Source: VXYL01 sp963666465 (GTDB taxonomy: Bacteria; Pseudomonadota; Gammaproteobacteria; Pseudomonadales; Azotimanducaceae). From it: a stretch of DNA of 64,000 nt. The stretch spans positions 3,658,001 to 3,722,000 of the forward strand of contig OY762824.1 of the NCBI GenBank assembly GCA_963666465.1. Direction: 5' to 3'. Made by a program: the position numbers and the translations under genes. Positions 1-9,623 of this stretch are shown one piece after another (position 1 is the first letter of the stretch; every line of letters begins with the position of its first letter). The notes beneath the pieces were generated by a model. That model was not told the DNA's origin and did no database searches. It saw nothing but the letters and a program-made list of their open reading frames with translations.

Positions 1-19
1 CTTTGGAGGCGAGACCCTA

Positions 20-136
20 GCGCCACAAGAACCGTTGCCTTCGGACAACGCTTCTTGCCCCAGCCCAAGCCGTCCTGTCACCCTGTCACCCTGTCGGCAT
101 TCGGCCAGCTTGCGCCGTCCGAAGTCCGACAGGCTG
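20..136. repeat. Interspersed hairpin repeat, copy A, interrupted by IS1380
   Basis: This stretch closely matches 6675-6790 and more distantly 54601-54720. It contains a potential stem whose arms read CCTGTCGG and CCGACAGG, and a 10-base unit repeated two to three times (ACCCTGTC-like, about 76-104). The right end of the stem is cut by the IS1380 element starting at 141. No coding function is apparent. Confidence 0.7.
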
Positions 137-140
137 CTAG

Positions 141-1830
141 CCTGGATTATTCATGATTGTTCATGATCTGATGGGACAAAAGCCCTTGGCTCTGCGAAAA
201 TAGCGTTGCCAGACAACCGGTTGACGCAGGGAAGGGCCTTTGCATGGGTGACCATGCCACCAAACAGCGTGTGTTGTTCGAGGGCCTGTCGAAGAAGGGG
301 GTGACGGTCCAGTTCGACCAGGAACATTCCAGTTCGGACGGGGGCGCGATTCTGCTCGAGGCCTGCGACGAGCGGCTTCGGTTGAGCGAGACGCTGGCGG
401 GGTGCCTGTCGGACGATCGCGACCCGTCGAAGGTCGCCCATTCCCTTCGGGAGCTGTTTCGGCAGCGCCTGTTCGGCATCGCCTGCGGCCACGCCGACGG
501 CAACGACGCCGCCCGGCTGGCCCACGATCCGGCGATGAAGCTGCTGGCGGGACGGGACCGGTCGCCGGCGCGTCGCTGGCGTCGCAGCCGACGCTGTCGC
601 GGTTCGAGAACACGGTGCGGCCGAGGGATCTGGTGCGCCTGTCCGAGGCGCTGGCGGAGACGGTGACTGCCCGCCACAGACGGCGCAGGAAGCGGGTTCG
701 GCGGATCACGGTCGATCTGGATCCGACGGTCGATCCGACCCATGGCGGCCAGCAGCTGACGTTCTTCGACGGCTTCTGCGACACCTCGTGCCATCTGCCG
801 CTGGGCGGTTTCCTGACCTTCGACGACGAGGTGGAGCAGTGCCTGTTCTGCTGCGTCCTGCGCTCCGGCAAGGCGGCCGCCAGGCACGGCTGCATCGGTG
901 TGCTGAAGCGCCTGCTGCCCCGGTTGCGGCGGGCGTTTCCCAAGGCGCGGCTGCGGATCCGCCTGGACGGGGGGCATTCCGGCGCGGAGCTGTTCGCGTT
1001 TTTCGAGGCGGAGCGACTGGAGTGCGTGGTGGGCATGGCGAAGAACCCGGCGCCGGGTCGCCTTGCCGAACCGCCGATGGAGAAGGTGCGATCCGACTTC
1101 GAGGCCGGGCACGCATCGGCCCGCCACCATGGCGAGTTCGCCTGCCGGGCCAGGAGCTGGCCCCGTGACCGCCGGATCGTCGTCAAGGCCGAGGTGACCT
1201 CCCATTTCGGCCGGCCATCGAAGGACAACCCGCGCTTCGTGGTCACCAACCTCAAGACGACCCCGCAGCACGTCTACGAAACGGTGCACTGCGCCCGGGG
1301 CGATGCCGGGAACCGGTTGAAGGAACTCGAGCAGGGCCTGGAGATCGACCGCACCAGCTGCACGCGCTTCCTGGCCAGCCAGTTCCGCGTCCTGATGACG
1401 GCGGCCGCCTGCGTGCCGATGCAGGAACTTCGCCTGAAGGCTCGGCGGACGGGCTGTGCGCGCGCCCAGGTCGGCACCTTGCGGCTGCGCCTGCCGAAGC
1501 TCGGCGCCTGGATCGAGACGTCGGTTCGGCGCATCGTCGTCCACCTGCCGCTGGGCACCCCGTTCGCCGACGACTGGCGCCGCATCGCGCGCTCGGTCGG
1601 CGCGGTCGCGACCTGACCCGACCCGACCGCTTCGCCGGTTCGCCCACGGATCCGCCGATCCGCGGCGGCGCTCGCCCCGAATCCGGCCATGCCGGCGAGG
1701 AGCGCCGAAAATGCCGATCGGCCAGCAGGAAAACACCCCGATTGGCTCCCAGGCACCGCACTTCCGACGAATGTCCCTCCCTGCGACCGCGTTTTGAACC
1801 TCCACTGCCAACCTTCGTGAATAGTCCGGG
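141..1830 (+). mobile_element. IS1380-family insertion sequence with CTAG target duplication
   Basis: The 1690-bp element is bounded by imperfect inverted ends: 5' CCTGGATTATTCATGA and, on the complement of the 3' end, CCCGGACTATTCACGA. It is flanked on both sides by the 4-bp direct repeat CTAG (137-140 and 1831-1834). A 4-bp duplication and a length near 1.7 kb are what is known for IS1380 elements. It sits inside a hairpin repeat on its left and against the 3' end of a serine recombinase gene on its right. The only gene inside is a frameshifted transposase, so this copy is unlikely to move unaided. Confidence 0.85.
244..1616 (+). pseudogene. IS1380-family transposase, frameshifted
   Basis: Read in two frames, the product resembles the DDE transposase of IS1380 elements. 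The first frame (244 to about 560) gives the N-terminal part, ending near DDPAMKLLAGRD. The second frame (about 560 to 1616) continues through a catalytic-core segment with RLDGGHSG near 960 and ends at a TGA at 1614. The reconstructed length, about 457 residues, is normal for the family. One indel near base 555-565 breaks the gene. The ATG at 244 is the first in frame after the left inverted repeat. A second, shorter fragment of the same family lies at 48757-49187. Confidence 0.85.
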
Positions 1831-1837
1831 CTAGGGG

Positions 1838-3105
1838 CGAGGGCATCCTGCCTCGCTACCACCGAGACCGACGTTCCCCTTGCGGGAGTGTCGGTCGCTC
1901 CTTTCTCGTTCCCGCTCCCGGCCCATTCGAGGATGGTGCCGAGGTCGCCGTGCAGCGCGGCGTGCAACTAGCCGCGCTTCGCGCCGGGGGTGAGCACGAT
2001 GCGCTCGATCAGCCCCCGAATGGCCTCCGCCGCCTGTCGCGGTCGCGCGGGTACGCCAGCGCCTCGGCGAGGCGCTCCACCTTGCGCCGGTAGATGTCCG
2101 CGATCTTCGGGTGGATGTCGGGCACGTCGGCCGGGACGGCGGCGAGGCGTTCGTTGAGTTCGTCCTGGCGGGCCTCAAGCTCGCGCATGCGGTCCATCAT
2201 GCCCCGCGCATAGCCGCCGTCCTCGATCACCGCGACCATGGCCTCGATCTTCTTCTCGATGCCGGCAAGCCCCTTCCGGTCCGTCGCGCCCGACGCGCGC
2301 CGCTTGCGGTTGAGCCGGTTGGTCTCCTCGGCATACGCCTTCATCGCCTCGGCGGCGGCCTCGGGCTCCATCAGCTTCTCCCTGAGCCCCGCCATGACCC
2401 ACTCCTCGATCTCGACGCGCCGGATGCTCCTGCTGTTGGCGCACGAGCCCGACATGACGAGGTTGGAGCAGCCGTAGCGGTCCTGGCCGCGCTTGGCGTA
2501 GGAGCCGCCGCGCACGCCGCATTCGAGCAGGCCCGACAGCAGATAGCGGGGGCGGTGGGTGCTGTTCAGCCGGTTGGCATGGGCCGCGCGCGTGGCCGCG
2601 ATAGACGTGGCGTATTTCTCCGAGATTTCCCCCTGCCGGGCCTTCGCGGCCTGCCACAGTTCGTCATCCACGATGCAAAGCTCGGGAACCTCCGTGACGA
2701 TCCATTCCTCGGGCGGGTTGATCCGCGCCACCCGCTTGCCGGTGTCCGGGTTCTTCATGAAGCGCTGCCGATTCCACATCAGCCGGCCGATGTAGAGCTG
2801 TTGTTGAGCAGCCCCGTGCCGCGCCTGGCGTGGCCGCGCAGCATGGAGTCGGTCCAGAGCCTGCCCTTAAGGGCCAGATGCCGCCGCCCGACTTGCCGGC
2901 CTCGACCCGGCCCCGGAGGCCCCGGTGGGTTTCGCCGCGAGGTCCTTCAGGAACAGCGCGTTCATCGTGCCCTTGTGCCCGACATGCTGCTCGTCGATCT
3001 CGCCTTCCGCGAACGTGACGATCATCACGCCCGCGAAGCGCAGATGCTTGTAGAGCGTCGCTACGTCCGCCTGGTCGCGGCTCACCCTGTCCCACGACCT
3101 CGAAC
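1838..3105 (-). pseudogene. Large serine recombinase, broken and truncated at both ends
   Basis: Minus-strand pieces in several frames match a large serine site-specific recombinase. From the 5' side: a catalytic-domain remnant with DRVSRDQADVA (about 3075-3098) and VTFAEGEI; the linker segment LRGRVEAGKSGGG; the zinc-ribbon domain with the longest open stretch (2009-2779, including LLSGLLECGVRGGSY and a coiled region); then, after a frameshift near 2030, the C-terminal piece ELHAALHGDLGTILEW. The extreme N-terminus is replaced by an IS66 fragment at about 3100, and the C-terminus stops near the IS1380 insertion. Such recombinases move integrative elements; this copy is dead. Confidence 0.8.
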
Positions 3106-3536
3106 AGGCCCCGCCGCGCGTCCTCAAGCAGCCCCTGTTCGCCGCGGCCGAACGGGAACTCGCCGGCCGGCCGGAACACGCCCGCGAGGGCAAGCCGCTG
3201 CGCTCGCTGGCGAACCACCGCGAGGGGCTGAGCGTGTTCCTCGAACGCCCGCGCACGCCGATGGACGACAACCTGGCCGAGAGGCTGCTCAGGGGACCGG
3301 TGATCGGACGGCGCCTGTCGTTCGGTTCCGACTCGCAGACCGGCGCGAAGCTCGCGGCGCTCATGCACTCGGTGGTCGGCACCCTGAACCTGAACGGCAT
3401 CGACGCGCGGCGCTGGCTCGAAGCATGGCTGGCGGCGCGCGCAAGCAACGGCGGCCGGCCGCCGCGCGACACCGCACCCTGGCTGCCCTGGTCGATGGAC
3501 GATGCGCGCCGACGCGAACTGGCGGCGCCGACATGA
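3090..3536 (+). pseudogene. IS66-family transposase (TnpC), C-terminal fragment
   Basis: The open frame reads through RELAGRPEHAREGKPLRS, the conserved block FLERPRTPMDDNLAERLLRG and HSVVGTLNLNGIDARRWLEAW, ending in a proline-rich tail. These are typical of the C-terminal catalytic end of IS66 TnpC proteins. Everything upstream is missing, because the frame abuts the remnant of the serine recombinase. The stop at 3534-3536 overlaps the ATG of the following DUF4338 gene as ATGA, so the two were translationally coupled. It is a different copy from the IS66 element at 30644-33380. Confidence 0.8.
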
Positions 3537-4401
3537 CCGATACCGTCGAGTGCCGCTGCCACGGCCGCGACTTCACCGCCGACGAGATGGCGCTCTTGCG
3601 CGCGCTGATCGCCAGCCCGTCAGCGCTCAACCGCCACGCCCTGTCCAAGGAGTTCTGCCGCCGCCCGACACGCTGGCCGAGGTCCGGCCGCTCACCCTGC
3701 GGCCGGTCGTCGGCTGCACCCGCGAGGGCCAGCTCCGGAACGCGTTCGTCGCCCGCTGCCACTACCTCGGTTACACCACCCTGGTCGGCGCCCAGATGCG
3801 CTGCGCCGTGCATGCCCACGACGGCACGCCGCTGGCCATGCTCGGCTTCTCCAGCGCCGCCTGGACCCTCGCCCCGCGCGACCGCTTCATCGGCTGGTCG
3901 CCGCAGATGCGCCAGAAGAACCTGCCGCTCGTCGTCGACAACCCGCGCTTCCTGATCCTGCCCTGGATCCACATCCCCAACCTCGGCTCGCACATCCTCG
4001 CCCTCGTCCGACGCCAGCTGCCCGTCGACTGGACGGCGCGCTGCAACACCACCCCGGTGCTGATCGAGACCTTCGTCGAGACCCCGCGCCACACCGGCGC
4101 CGTCTGCCGGGCGTCCGGGTGGAACCATGTCGGCACGGCCCAAGGCCGCGGGCGCTACGACACCAACAACCGCTGCGACAAGCCAAAAATAGACATCTGG
4201 CTCCGACCGCTGCGCAAGGACTGGAAGCGCATCCTCAATCGCTGGATCCGCAACCGTCACGACTCCACCGAACGCTTACGGAGATTTGAACTGCGGACAA
4301 GCCGTGTCAAACGGTGCATTGGGGGATTTCCTGTATGTAATCAACTACTTGTACGCACAAGACACGCCCTCGCACGCTATGGCCGCGCTTGGCTGCGATG
4401 A
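3533..4401 (+). pseudogene. DUF4338 (DruA-like) protein, internal deletion and frameshift
   Basis: The N-terminal piece (3533 to about 3660) reads CRCHGRDFTADEMALLRALI and ends near SKEFCRR. The rest continues in another frame from about 3665 with LAEVRPLTLRPVVG, the core block RFIGWSPQMRQKNLPLVVDN and a conserved end near LRPLRKDWKRILNR. Compared with full DUF4338 proteins a short central segment appears missing. DUF4338 occurs in the Druantia DruA protein and as an accessory of transposase genes. Here it directly follows an IS66 tnpC fragment with a 4-base overlap, so a transposon-accessory role is the better guess than phage defence. The last 40 or so residues of the open frame look non-native. 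Confidence 0.7.
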
Positions 4402-4425
4402 AAAAAGTTTCGCGCAACGCGACGA

Positions 4426-4731
4426 TCATGCCGGCTGATACCGCCGAACGTCGATCTCGTCGGCCCGCGCGCGCATCTGCGTCGCGTCGTGCCATGCCTG
4501 CATCCGCAACAGCAGGTCCATGCTGAGGCCGAACGCCTTCTCCACCCGCATCGCCATGTCGGGCGACAGCGAAGCGTTGCCGTTCAGCAGGTCCGAAAGC
4601 GTCGCACGGCGCACGCCGAGAATCTTCGCCGCCGCCGAAACGCTCAACCCCAGCTCCTCAAGGGCCTCGATCCGGATGAAGGCGCCGGGGTGGGGGGGCG
4701 TCATCCCCATCTTGATGCCGCCGCTGGTCAT
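4426..4731 (-). CDS. higA: HigA-type antitoxin, XRE helix-turn-helix
   Basis: This 101-residue protein carries the HigA-family signature: MTPPHPGAFIRIEALEELG at the N-terminus, a helix-turn-helix around residues 27-52 with AAAKILGVRRATLSDLLNG, then MAMRVEKAFG. HigA binds the HigB toxin and represses its own operon. The ATG (complement of 4729-4731) overlaps the TGA of the upstream toxin gene by one base (TGATG), so the order is toxin first, as in other HigBA pairs. A MTPPHPG start 9 residues further in is also possible. Both genes look intact. Confidence 0.88.
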   Translation of the reverse strand: MTSGGIKMGMTPPHPGAFIRIEALEELGLSVSAAAKILGVRRATLSDLLNGNASLSPDMAMRVEKAFGLSMDLLLRMQAWHDATQMRARADEIDVRRYQPA

Positions 4732-5021
4732 CAGTGGTAGTCCTCCAGGTTCAGGCGCTCGATTGCGCCGTTCCGTTCCTCGAACGTGATCCGCCAGTTG
4801 TCCGACACGGAAACGCTCCATTCGTTCCGGCGCTCGCCGGAAAGCCGGTGAACCCGCCATCCGGGAGCCGCCTCGCGGACGAAGCCCTCCATGGTCTCGG
4901 CCATCGCCAGCGCGGCGAGGACGCCGCGCACCCGCTCCACCAGGTCCTGTTTCAACAGCCGTGACGTATTGTTCTCGTATAGCTGGCGCACTCCCCGATG
5001 ACGAATGGAACGAACGATCAT
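4731..5021 (-). CDS. higB: HigB-type toxin, RelE/ParE fold
   Basis: The 96-residue product begins MIVRSIRHRGVRQLYE and ends with WSVSVSDNWRITFE...LEDYH. These are the hallmarks of HigB-like mRNA interferases of the RelE superfamily. I chose the ATG at 5021 because homologues begin with a short strand followed by the H-x-G-x-x-x-L/F-Y pattern; the frame stays open upstream but looks unlike the family. HigB cleaves mRNA on the ribosome unless held by HigA, encoded immediately downstream with a one-base overlap. Its place between mobile-element debris and a dead relaxase suggests it arrived with a plasmid or integrative element. Confidence 0.88.
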   Translation of the reverse strand: MIVRSIRHRGVRQLYENNTSRLLKQDLVERVRGVLAALAMAETMEGFVREAAPGWRVHRLSGERRNEWSVSVSDNWRITFEERNGAIERLNLEDYH

Positions 5022-5216
5022 GGCCGCATATGTACGGCATGACCGTGCAGAATGCAAGCCCCTGCCGGGAGGACATTCGACGCCATTTGCGGCCACAGAA
5101 GGACAGTGGTGGACGCAAGTGTGTTCGACACTTGTTCTTCGCTATCGAAGCGCATATCTGGCAGGGATGGATCGGCAGGAATCCGCTCATTTCGAGTCCA
5201 TCGCGAGGCTGCCGTC

Positions 5217-6480
5217 ATGGTAGCGTCCATCGGCAAGATCGCCTCGCGTCGCAGGGCGTTGGGTATTTCGGGCGAGATGGCTACTACGCCAGGGACGACG
5301 GGGCGCATCGCGAGGCGGGCGTCGGCTCGGGCGCAGGGAAATCGACGGCGGCATCGCGCACCGGCCCGGCCACGACGTGACCCTGAGCGCGCCGAAGTCG
5401 GTGTCCCTGATGGCGATGGTGGGCGGCGACGAGCGCATCGTCGAGACCCGGATGCGACCTTGCGACGGGGGCGATGGTCCGCGCCGGCGGCCAGAAGACG
5501 GTCGCCGCCTGTTTCCAGCACGACACTTCCAGGAACCTGAATCCCCAGCTCCACACGCATGCCGTCGTCGCCAACATGGTCCAGGGCGAGGATTCCAAGC
5601 GGCGCACGATGGTCGATGACGGCCTGTTCAAGGGCAAGATGGCCATCGGGGCGATCTACCGGGCGGAACTGGCGCAGGGGCTGAAGGGTCTCGGCTACGG
5701 CATCGGGGAAGACCCATATCGACGGGCGATTCGAGATCGAGGGGGTTCCGCGCGAGGTCATCGATGCCTTTTCCACGCGCCGCGCCGAGATCGAGGCCGC
5801 GATGGCCGAACGCGGCATGGGGGGAGTCGAAGGACAATCCCCACCTCGCGGCGCGGGCGGCGCTGATGACGTGGGCGGCCAAGCGCGACATCGACCGGGA
5901 GTGCTGGAACGTAGCTGGAAGCGCCAGGCGAAGACGCTGGGCTTCTCCGCCGGCAAGGTCCGCGCGGCCGCCCGCAAGGCCGAACGCGGGCTCCTCGGGC
6001 CGGACCTGTTCGCCGCAAGGCCGAACGCGGGCTCCTCGGGCCGGACCTGTTCGCGGGTCCGGGCTGGGCGGCGGGCGACGCGGCGGCCTGGGCGGTCGCG
6101 CACCTTGCCGAGCGCCAGTCGGTGTTCGGCCATGCCGACCTGCTGGCGGCGACGCTGGCCCGCGAGCCGGGCGCGGTCACCGTCGATGCGGCGGAGCGCG
6201 CGATTTCCGCGCTCGAACGCGACAGCTCGCCGCACGCGGCCTCGATCATCCGGCACTGGGACCACGGACGCGGCGCTGGCGCGGGAATCGGAGACCATCG
6301 CGCTGATGCGCGCGGGCCAGGGCGTTGAAAAGCCCTCATGCGTCGCTGGGTCGCGGAGACCAGGCTCCACCGGGGCCGGCTGAACGAGGGCCAGAAGGAA
6401 GCGGTCAAGACCGTCCTCGCCAGCAAGGATCGCGTCGTCGCGGTCCAGGGCTATGCCGGCACTGGCGCCGCAAGGCGCGC
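5217..6480 (+). pseudogene. MobF/TrwC-type conjugative relaxase, multiply frameshifted
   Basis: Pieces in all three frames line up, in order, with a TrwC/TraA-type relaxase-helicase: MVASIGKIAS (5217), YFGRDGYYARDDGAHREA, LSAPKSVSLMAMVGGD (5380), the HTHAVVANMVQGED block with the relaxase histidines (about 5555), the linker WKRQAKTLGFSAGKVRAAAR, and the start of the helicase domain with Walker A AVQGYAGTG (about 6447). It stops there against repeat DNA. Known relaxases of this class nick and unwind plasmid DNA for conjugation. At least four frameshifts are present, one explained by a 41-bp tandem duplication. This is the relic of a conjugative plasmid or ICE. Confidence 0.82.
5974..6055 (+). 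repeat. 41-bp tandem duplication within the relaxase relic
   Basis: A 41-base unit beginning GCAAGGCCGAACGCGGGCTC occupies 5974-6014 and is repeated almost perfectly at 6015-6055. Because 41 is not a multiple of three, the duplication by itself shifts the reading frame of the relaxase. Confidence 0.9.
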
Positions 6481-6896
6481 AGGACACTCGCGGCACGTGC
6501 AGGGAGGACGCGCCTGACGGCGCGCATGGAGGGCGGAGGACATCCCTCGACTTGAAGACGGGAGACATCCGCGCCTGACGGCACGCATGGGAGGGCGGGA
6601 CGCCCTCCCCCCGGAGTGGTCCCCGCAGGCAAATCGACGCAGTCGCCAGCTGCGAACGGCCATGTGCCACGTCAGCGCCACAAGAACCGTTGCCTATTCG
6701 GCAACGCTTCTTGCCCCCAGCCCAAGCCGTCCTGGCAGCCTGTCGGCATTCGGCCAGCTCACGCCGTCCGAAGTCCGACAGGCTGCCAGGCAAATTCAAA
6801 GTGAGACCCCGAGGGTAGGCGGCGGATATCGTCCGCCGATTCCGACATAATGCGCGGCTCATCCGGAGGCAGGCATGCGGGGGCTGGCAGGCAGGA
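6481..6896. repeat. Repeat-rich gap before fbiC: palindromes and hairpin repeat copy B
   Basis: No gene is supported here. From 6520 to 6610 there are two GGGAGGGC-type palindromic scraps. From 6675 the sequence is a second copy of the repeat at 20-136. It is intact here and shows a long hairpin: arms 6731-6746 and 6775-6790 are perfect 16-bp complements, with a further TTCGG/CCGAA pairing inside. A small stem (GGCGGA at 6821 with TCCGCC ending 6837) lies just upstream of fbiC and could form part of its leader. I see no convincing promoter. Confidence 0.7.
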
Positions 6897-9362
6897 ATGA
6901 GCATCACAGGAACTCTCGAACGGGCCCTGGCGGGAGAACTGCCCACCGAGAACGAGGCGCTGTCGCTCACCGACTTCTCCGACACCGCCGCGCTGGCCGA
7001 AGTCGCCGCCACGTTGCGGGATCGCGGCTTCCTCAATCTTGTCACCTATTCGCGCAAGGTCTTCATCCCGCTCACGCACCTTTGCCGCGATGTCTGCCAC
7101 TACTGCACCTTCGCCCGGACCCCCTCGAAGCTCGACAACCCCTACATGGACTTGGACGCCGTGCTGGAGGTGGCGCGGGGCGGCGCCCGTCTCGGCTGCA
7201 AGGAGGCGCTGTTCACCCTGGGCGAGAAGCCGGAACTGCGCTACCGCGCCGCCCGCGAATGGCTGGCCGAACATGGCTACACGACCACGCTCGAATACCT
7301 GCGCGACGCTGCCGAGGCCGTGTTCAAGGAAACCGGACTCCTGCCCCACCTCAACCCCGGCAACATGACGCCCGAGGAAATCGCAACCCTGCGCCCGGCG
7401 TCGCCGTCCATGGGCATCATGCTGGAGTCCGCCTCCGACCGGCTCACCGAGAAGGGCATGCCGCACTACGGCTCGCCCGACAAGATTCCGGCGGTGCGCC
7501 TGCAAACCCTGGCCGATGTCGGCAAGGCGCGCATTCCCTTCACCACCGGCATCCTCATCGGCATCGGCGAAACCCGCCGCGAACGCATCGAATCGCTGCT
7601 CGCGATCCGCCGCGTGCATGAGCGATACGGCCATATCCAGGAAATCATCGTCCAGAACTTCCGCGCCAAGCCGGGCACGAAGATGCGATCGGCGCCAGAG
7701 CCCGACCTCGACGAACTCCTGTGGACCATCGCCGTCACGCGCATCCTCTTCGGCGAGTCCATGAGCGTGCAGGCGCCGCCGAACCTGAGCCCAGGCGTGC
7801 TGCCGCAGATCGTCGGCGCCGGCATCAACGACTGGGGCGGCGTGTCGCCTCTCACGCCAGACTTCGTCAACCCCGAGGCGCCGTGGCCGCATCTCGACGA
7901 ACTCGCCCGCGAAACCAACGCCGCCGGCAAGACCCTGCACGAGCGTCTCACCATCTATCCCGAATATGCCCGGAACGTCGAGCGCTGGGTCGATCCGGCC
8001 CTCGCAAGCGCCGTTCTCGACGCCATCGACGGCGAGGGCCTGCCGCGCACGGATGCCTGGTCGCCCGGCGAAGACGAACCACCCCCGGCGGAAATCCTGG
8101 GCCAGATCGGTCAGCCGCCAAGGCAGGTTTCGAGGGACGTCGAGGAGGTCCTTGCCCGCGCCGGCGACGGCATCGACCTCAGCGAACAAGACATCGCGCG
8201 CCTGATCCGCGCCCGCGGCGACGACTTCGGCGCCGTGGTGCAAGCCGCCGACGCCCTGCGCAAGGAAACCGCCGGCGACACCGTCTCCTTCGTCGTCAAC
8301 CGCAACATCAACTACACCAACATCTGCTACTTCAAGTGCCAGTTCTGCGCCTTCTCCAAGGGCAAGCTGGCCGAGAACCTGCGCGGTCGCCCCTACGACC
8401 TGAGCCCAGAGGAAATCGCCCGCCGGGTGCGGGAAGCCTGGGACCGCGGCGGCACGGAAGTGTGCATGCAGGGCGGCATCCACCCCGAATACACCGGCGC
8501 CACCTATCTCGACATCCTGCGCACCGTGCGCGAAGCCGTGCCGGAGATGCACATCCACGCCTTCTCGCCCCTGGAGGTGTGGCAAGGCGCCGCAACCTCC
8601 AACCTGCCGCTGCCCGAATACCTCAAGCAGCTCAAGGACGCCGGCCTCGGCACCCTGCCCGGAACCGCAGCCGAGATCCTCGACGACGAGGTGCGCGCCG
8701 TGATCTGCCCCGACAAGATCAACACCGCCCAGTGGCTGGAGGTGATGGAAGCGGCGCACGAGGTGGGCTTCCGCACCACCGCCACCATCATGTACGGCCA
8801 CGTCGATCAGCCCAAGCACTGGGCCCGCCACCTGATCCGCGTGCGCGACCTGCAGAAGCGCACCGGCGGCTTCACCGAATTCGTGCCGCTGCCGTTCGTC
8901 CACATGGAGGCGCCGCTCTACCTCAAGGGCAAGGCCCGCCGCGGCCCCACCTTCCGCGAAGCCATCCTCGTCCACGCCGTGGCTCGGCTGGCCCTCAACC
9001 CCCACATCACCAACATCCAGGCAAGCTGGGTGAAGCTCGGCCACGAAGGCGTGCGCGCGGCCTTGAGCGCCGGCTGCAACGACCTGGGCGGCACCCTGAT
9101 GAACGAGAGCATCACCCGCGCCGCCGGCACCGTCCACGGCCAGGAAACCTCGCCCCAACGCATGATCGAGATCATCGAATCCGCGCGCCGCACGCCGCGC
9201 CAGCGCACCACCACCTACGCCGACGCATCGCCAGAGCTGGTAGCCAAGGGCCTGGCCGCCGGCGAACTCGACGAAATCGTCAACACCCCGGCCCGCAAGT
9301 ACGAACGCAAGCGCAGCAAGGACGAATTGGTACGCAACGCCATCCCGGCGGTGGAGGTGTAG
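6897..9362 (+). CDS. fbiC: FO synthase, fused CofG-CofH (7,8-didemethyl-8-hydroxy-5-deazariboflavin synthase)
   Basis: This 821-residue protein contains two radical-SAM halves. The CofG-like half carries CRDVCHYC (about residues 61-68) as its 4Fe-4S motif. The CofH-like half carries CYFKCQFC (about 477-484) after the conserved NRNINYTNI. Together the two halves convert a tyrosine and 5-amino-6-ribitylaminouracil into FO, the chromophore of coenzyme F420; actinobacteria use this fused form. Length and domain order are those of full FbiC and the frame is uninterrupted. I take the ATG at 6897, preceded by GGCAGG; an ATG in another frame at 6875 is ignored. No other F420 biosynthesis gene is visible in the window. 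Confidence 0.95.
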   Translation: MSITGTLERALAGELPTENEALSLTDFSDTAALAEVAATLRDRGFLNLVTYSRKVFIPLTHLCRDVCHYCTFARTPSKLDNPYMDLDAVLEVARGGARLGCKEALFTLGEKPELRYRAAREWLAEHGYTTTLEYLRDAAEAVFKETGLLPHLNPGNMTPEEIATLRPASPSMGIMLESASDRLTEKGMPHYGSPDKIPAVRLQTLADVGKARIPFTTGILIGIGETRRERIESLLAIRRVHERYGHIQEIIVQNFRAKPGTKMRSAPEPDLDELLWTIAVTRILFGESMSVQAPPNLSPGVLPQIVGAGINDWGGVSPLTPDFVNPEAPWPHLDELARETNAAGKTLHERLTIYPEYARNVERWVDPALASAVLDAIDGEGLPRTDAWSPGEDEPPPAEILGQIGQPPRQVSRDVEEVLARAGDGIDLSEQDIARLIRARGDDFGAVVQAADALRKETAGDTVSFVVNRNINYTNICYFKCQFCAFSKGKLAENLRGRPYDLSPEEIARRVREAWDRGGTEVCMQGGIHPEYTGATYLDILRTVREAVPEMHIHAFSPLEVWQGAATSNLPLPEYLKQLKDAGLGTLPGTAAEILDDEVRAVICPDKINTAQWLEVMEAAHEVGFRTTATIMYGHVDQPKHWARHLIRVRDLQKRTGGFTEFVPLPFVHMEAPLYLKGKARRGPTFREAILVHAVARLALNPHITNIQASWVKLGHEGVRAALSAGCNDLGGTLMNESITRAAGTVHGQETSPQRMIEIIESARRTPRQRTTTYADASPELVAKGLAAGELDEIVNTPARKYERKRSKDELVRNAIPAVEV

Positions 9363-9623
9363 GGAAGGCCGCGAAAAAGTCGGAGCCAAACGCTCCCGAC
9401 CGGCGCGGCGAATTCACACGGAGAAACCCGAAGCCCTGGGTTTAGCCGACTTGATTTGGACTTCGGCCGATCCAAGGTTAAGGGCGGCAACGTTGGCCAC
9501 TGTAGCCAAAGTGCCGCTAGACACACGACTCCTCTAGAGGTGGAGGGCGTCCCGCCCTCATCGCGCCGTTAGGCGCGCAGGATTGGCCGCGTGCTATGCT
9601 CATCTGCCCTCAAGACGGAACCG
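9363..9623. other. Intergenic spacer with hairpins downstream of fbiC
   Basis: No gene is supported. A near-perfect stem (GTCGGAG at 9379 with CTCCCGAC ending 9400) lies 17 bases after the fbiC stop and could terminate transcription, although no T-run follows. A perfect GAGGGCG/CGCCCTC palindrome at about 9543-9559 belongs to the same family as the palindromic repeats near 43, 54 and 56 kb. An island boundary may lie here, because defence-type genes start immediately after. Confidence 0.5.

Noticed and set aside
147..1967. Long minus-strand open frame across the IS1380 element
   Set aside because: It is antisense to the transposase, is Arg/Pro-rich and matches no family; only its first 45 residues are real recombinase sequence.
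3533..4401. Druantia anti-phage system
   Set aside because: Only a broken DUF4338 is present; no DruE helicase or other Druantia gene is nearby, and the partner is a transposase.
6759..9389. 876-codon minus-strand open frame opposite fbiC
   Set aside because: It is the antisense of a clear FbiC and has Gly/Val/Ala-rich composition without motifs.
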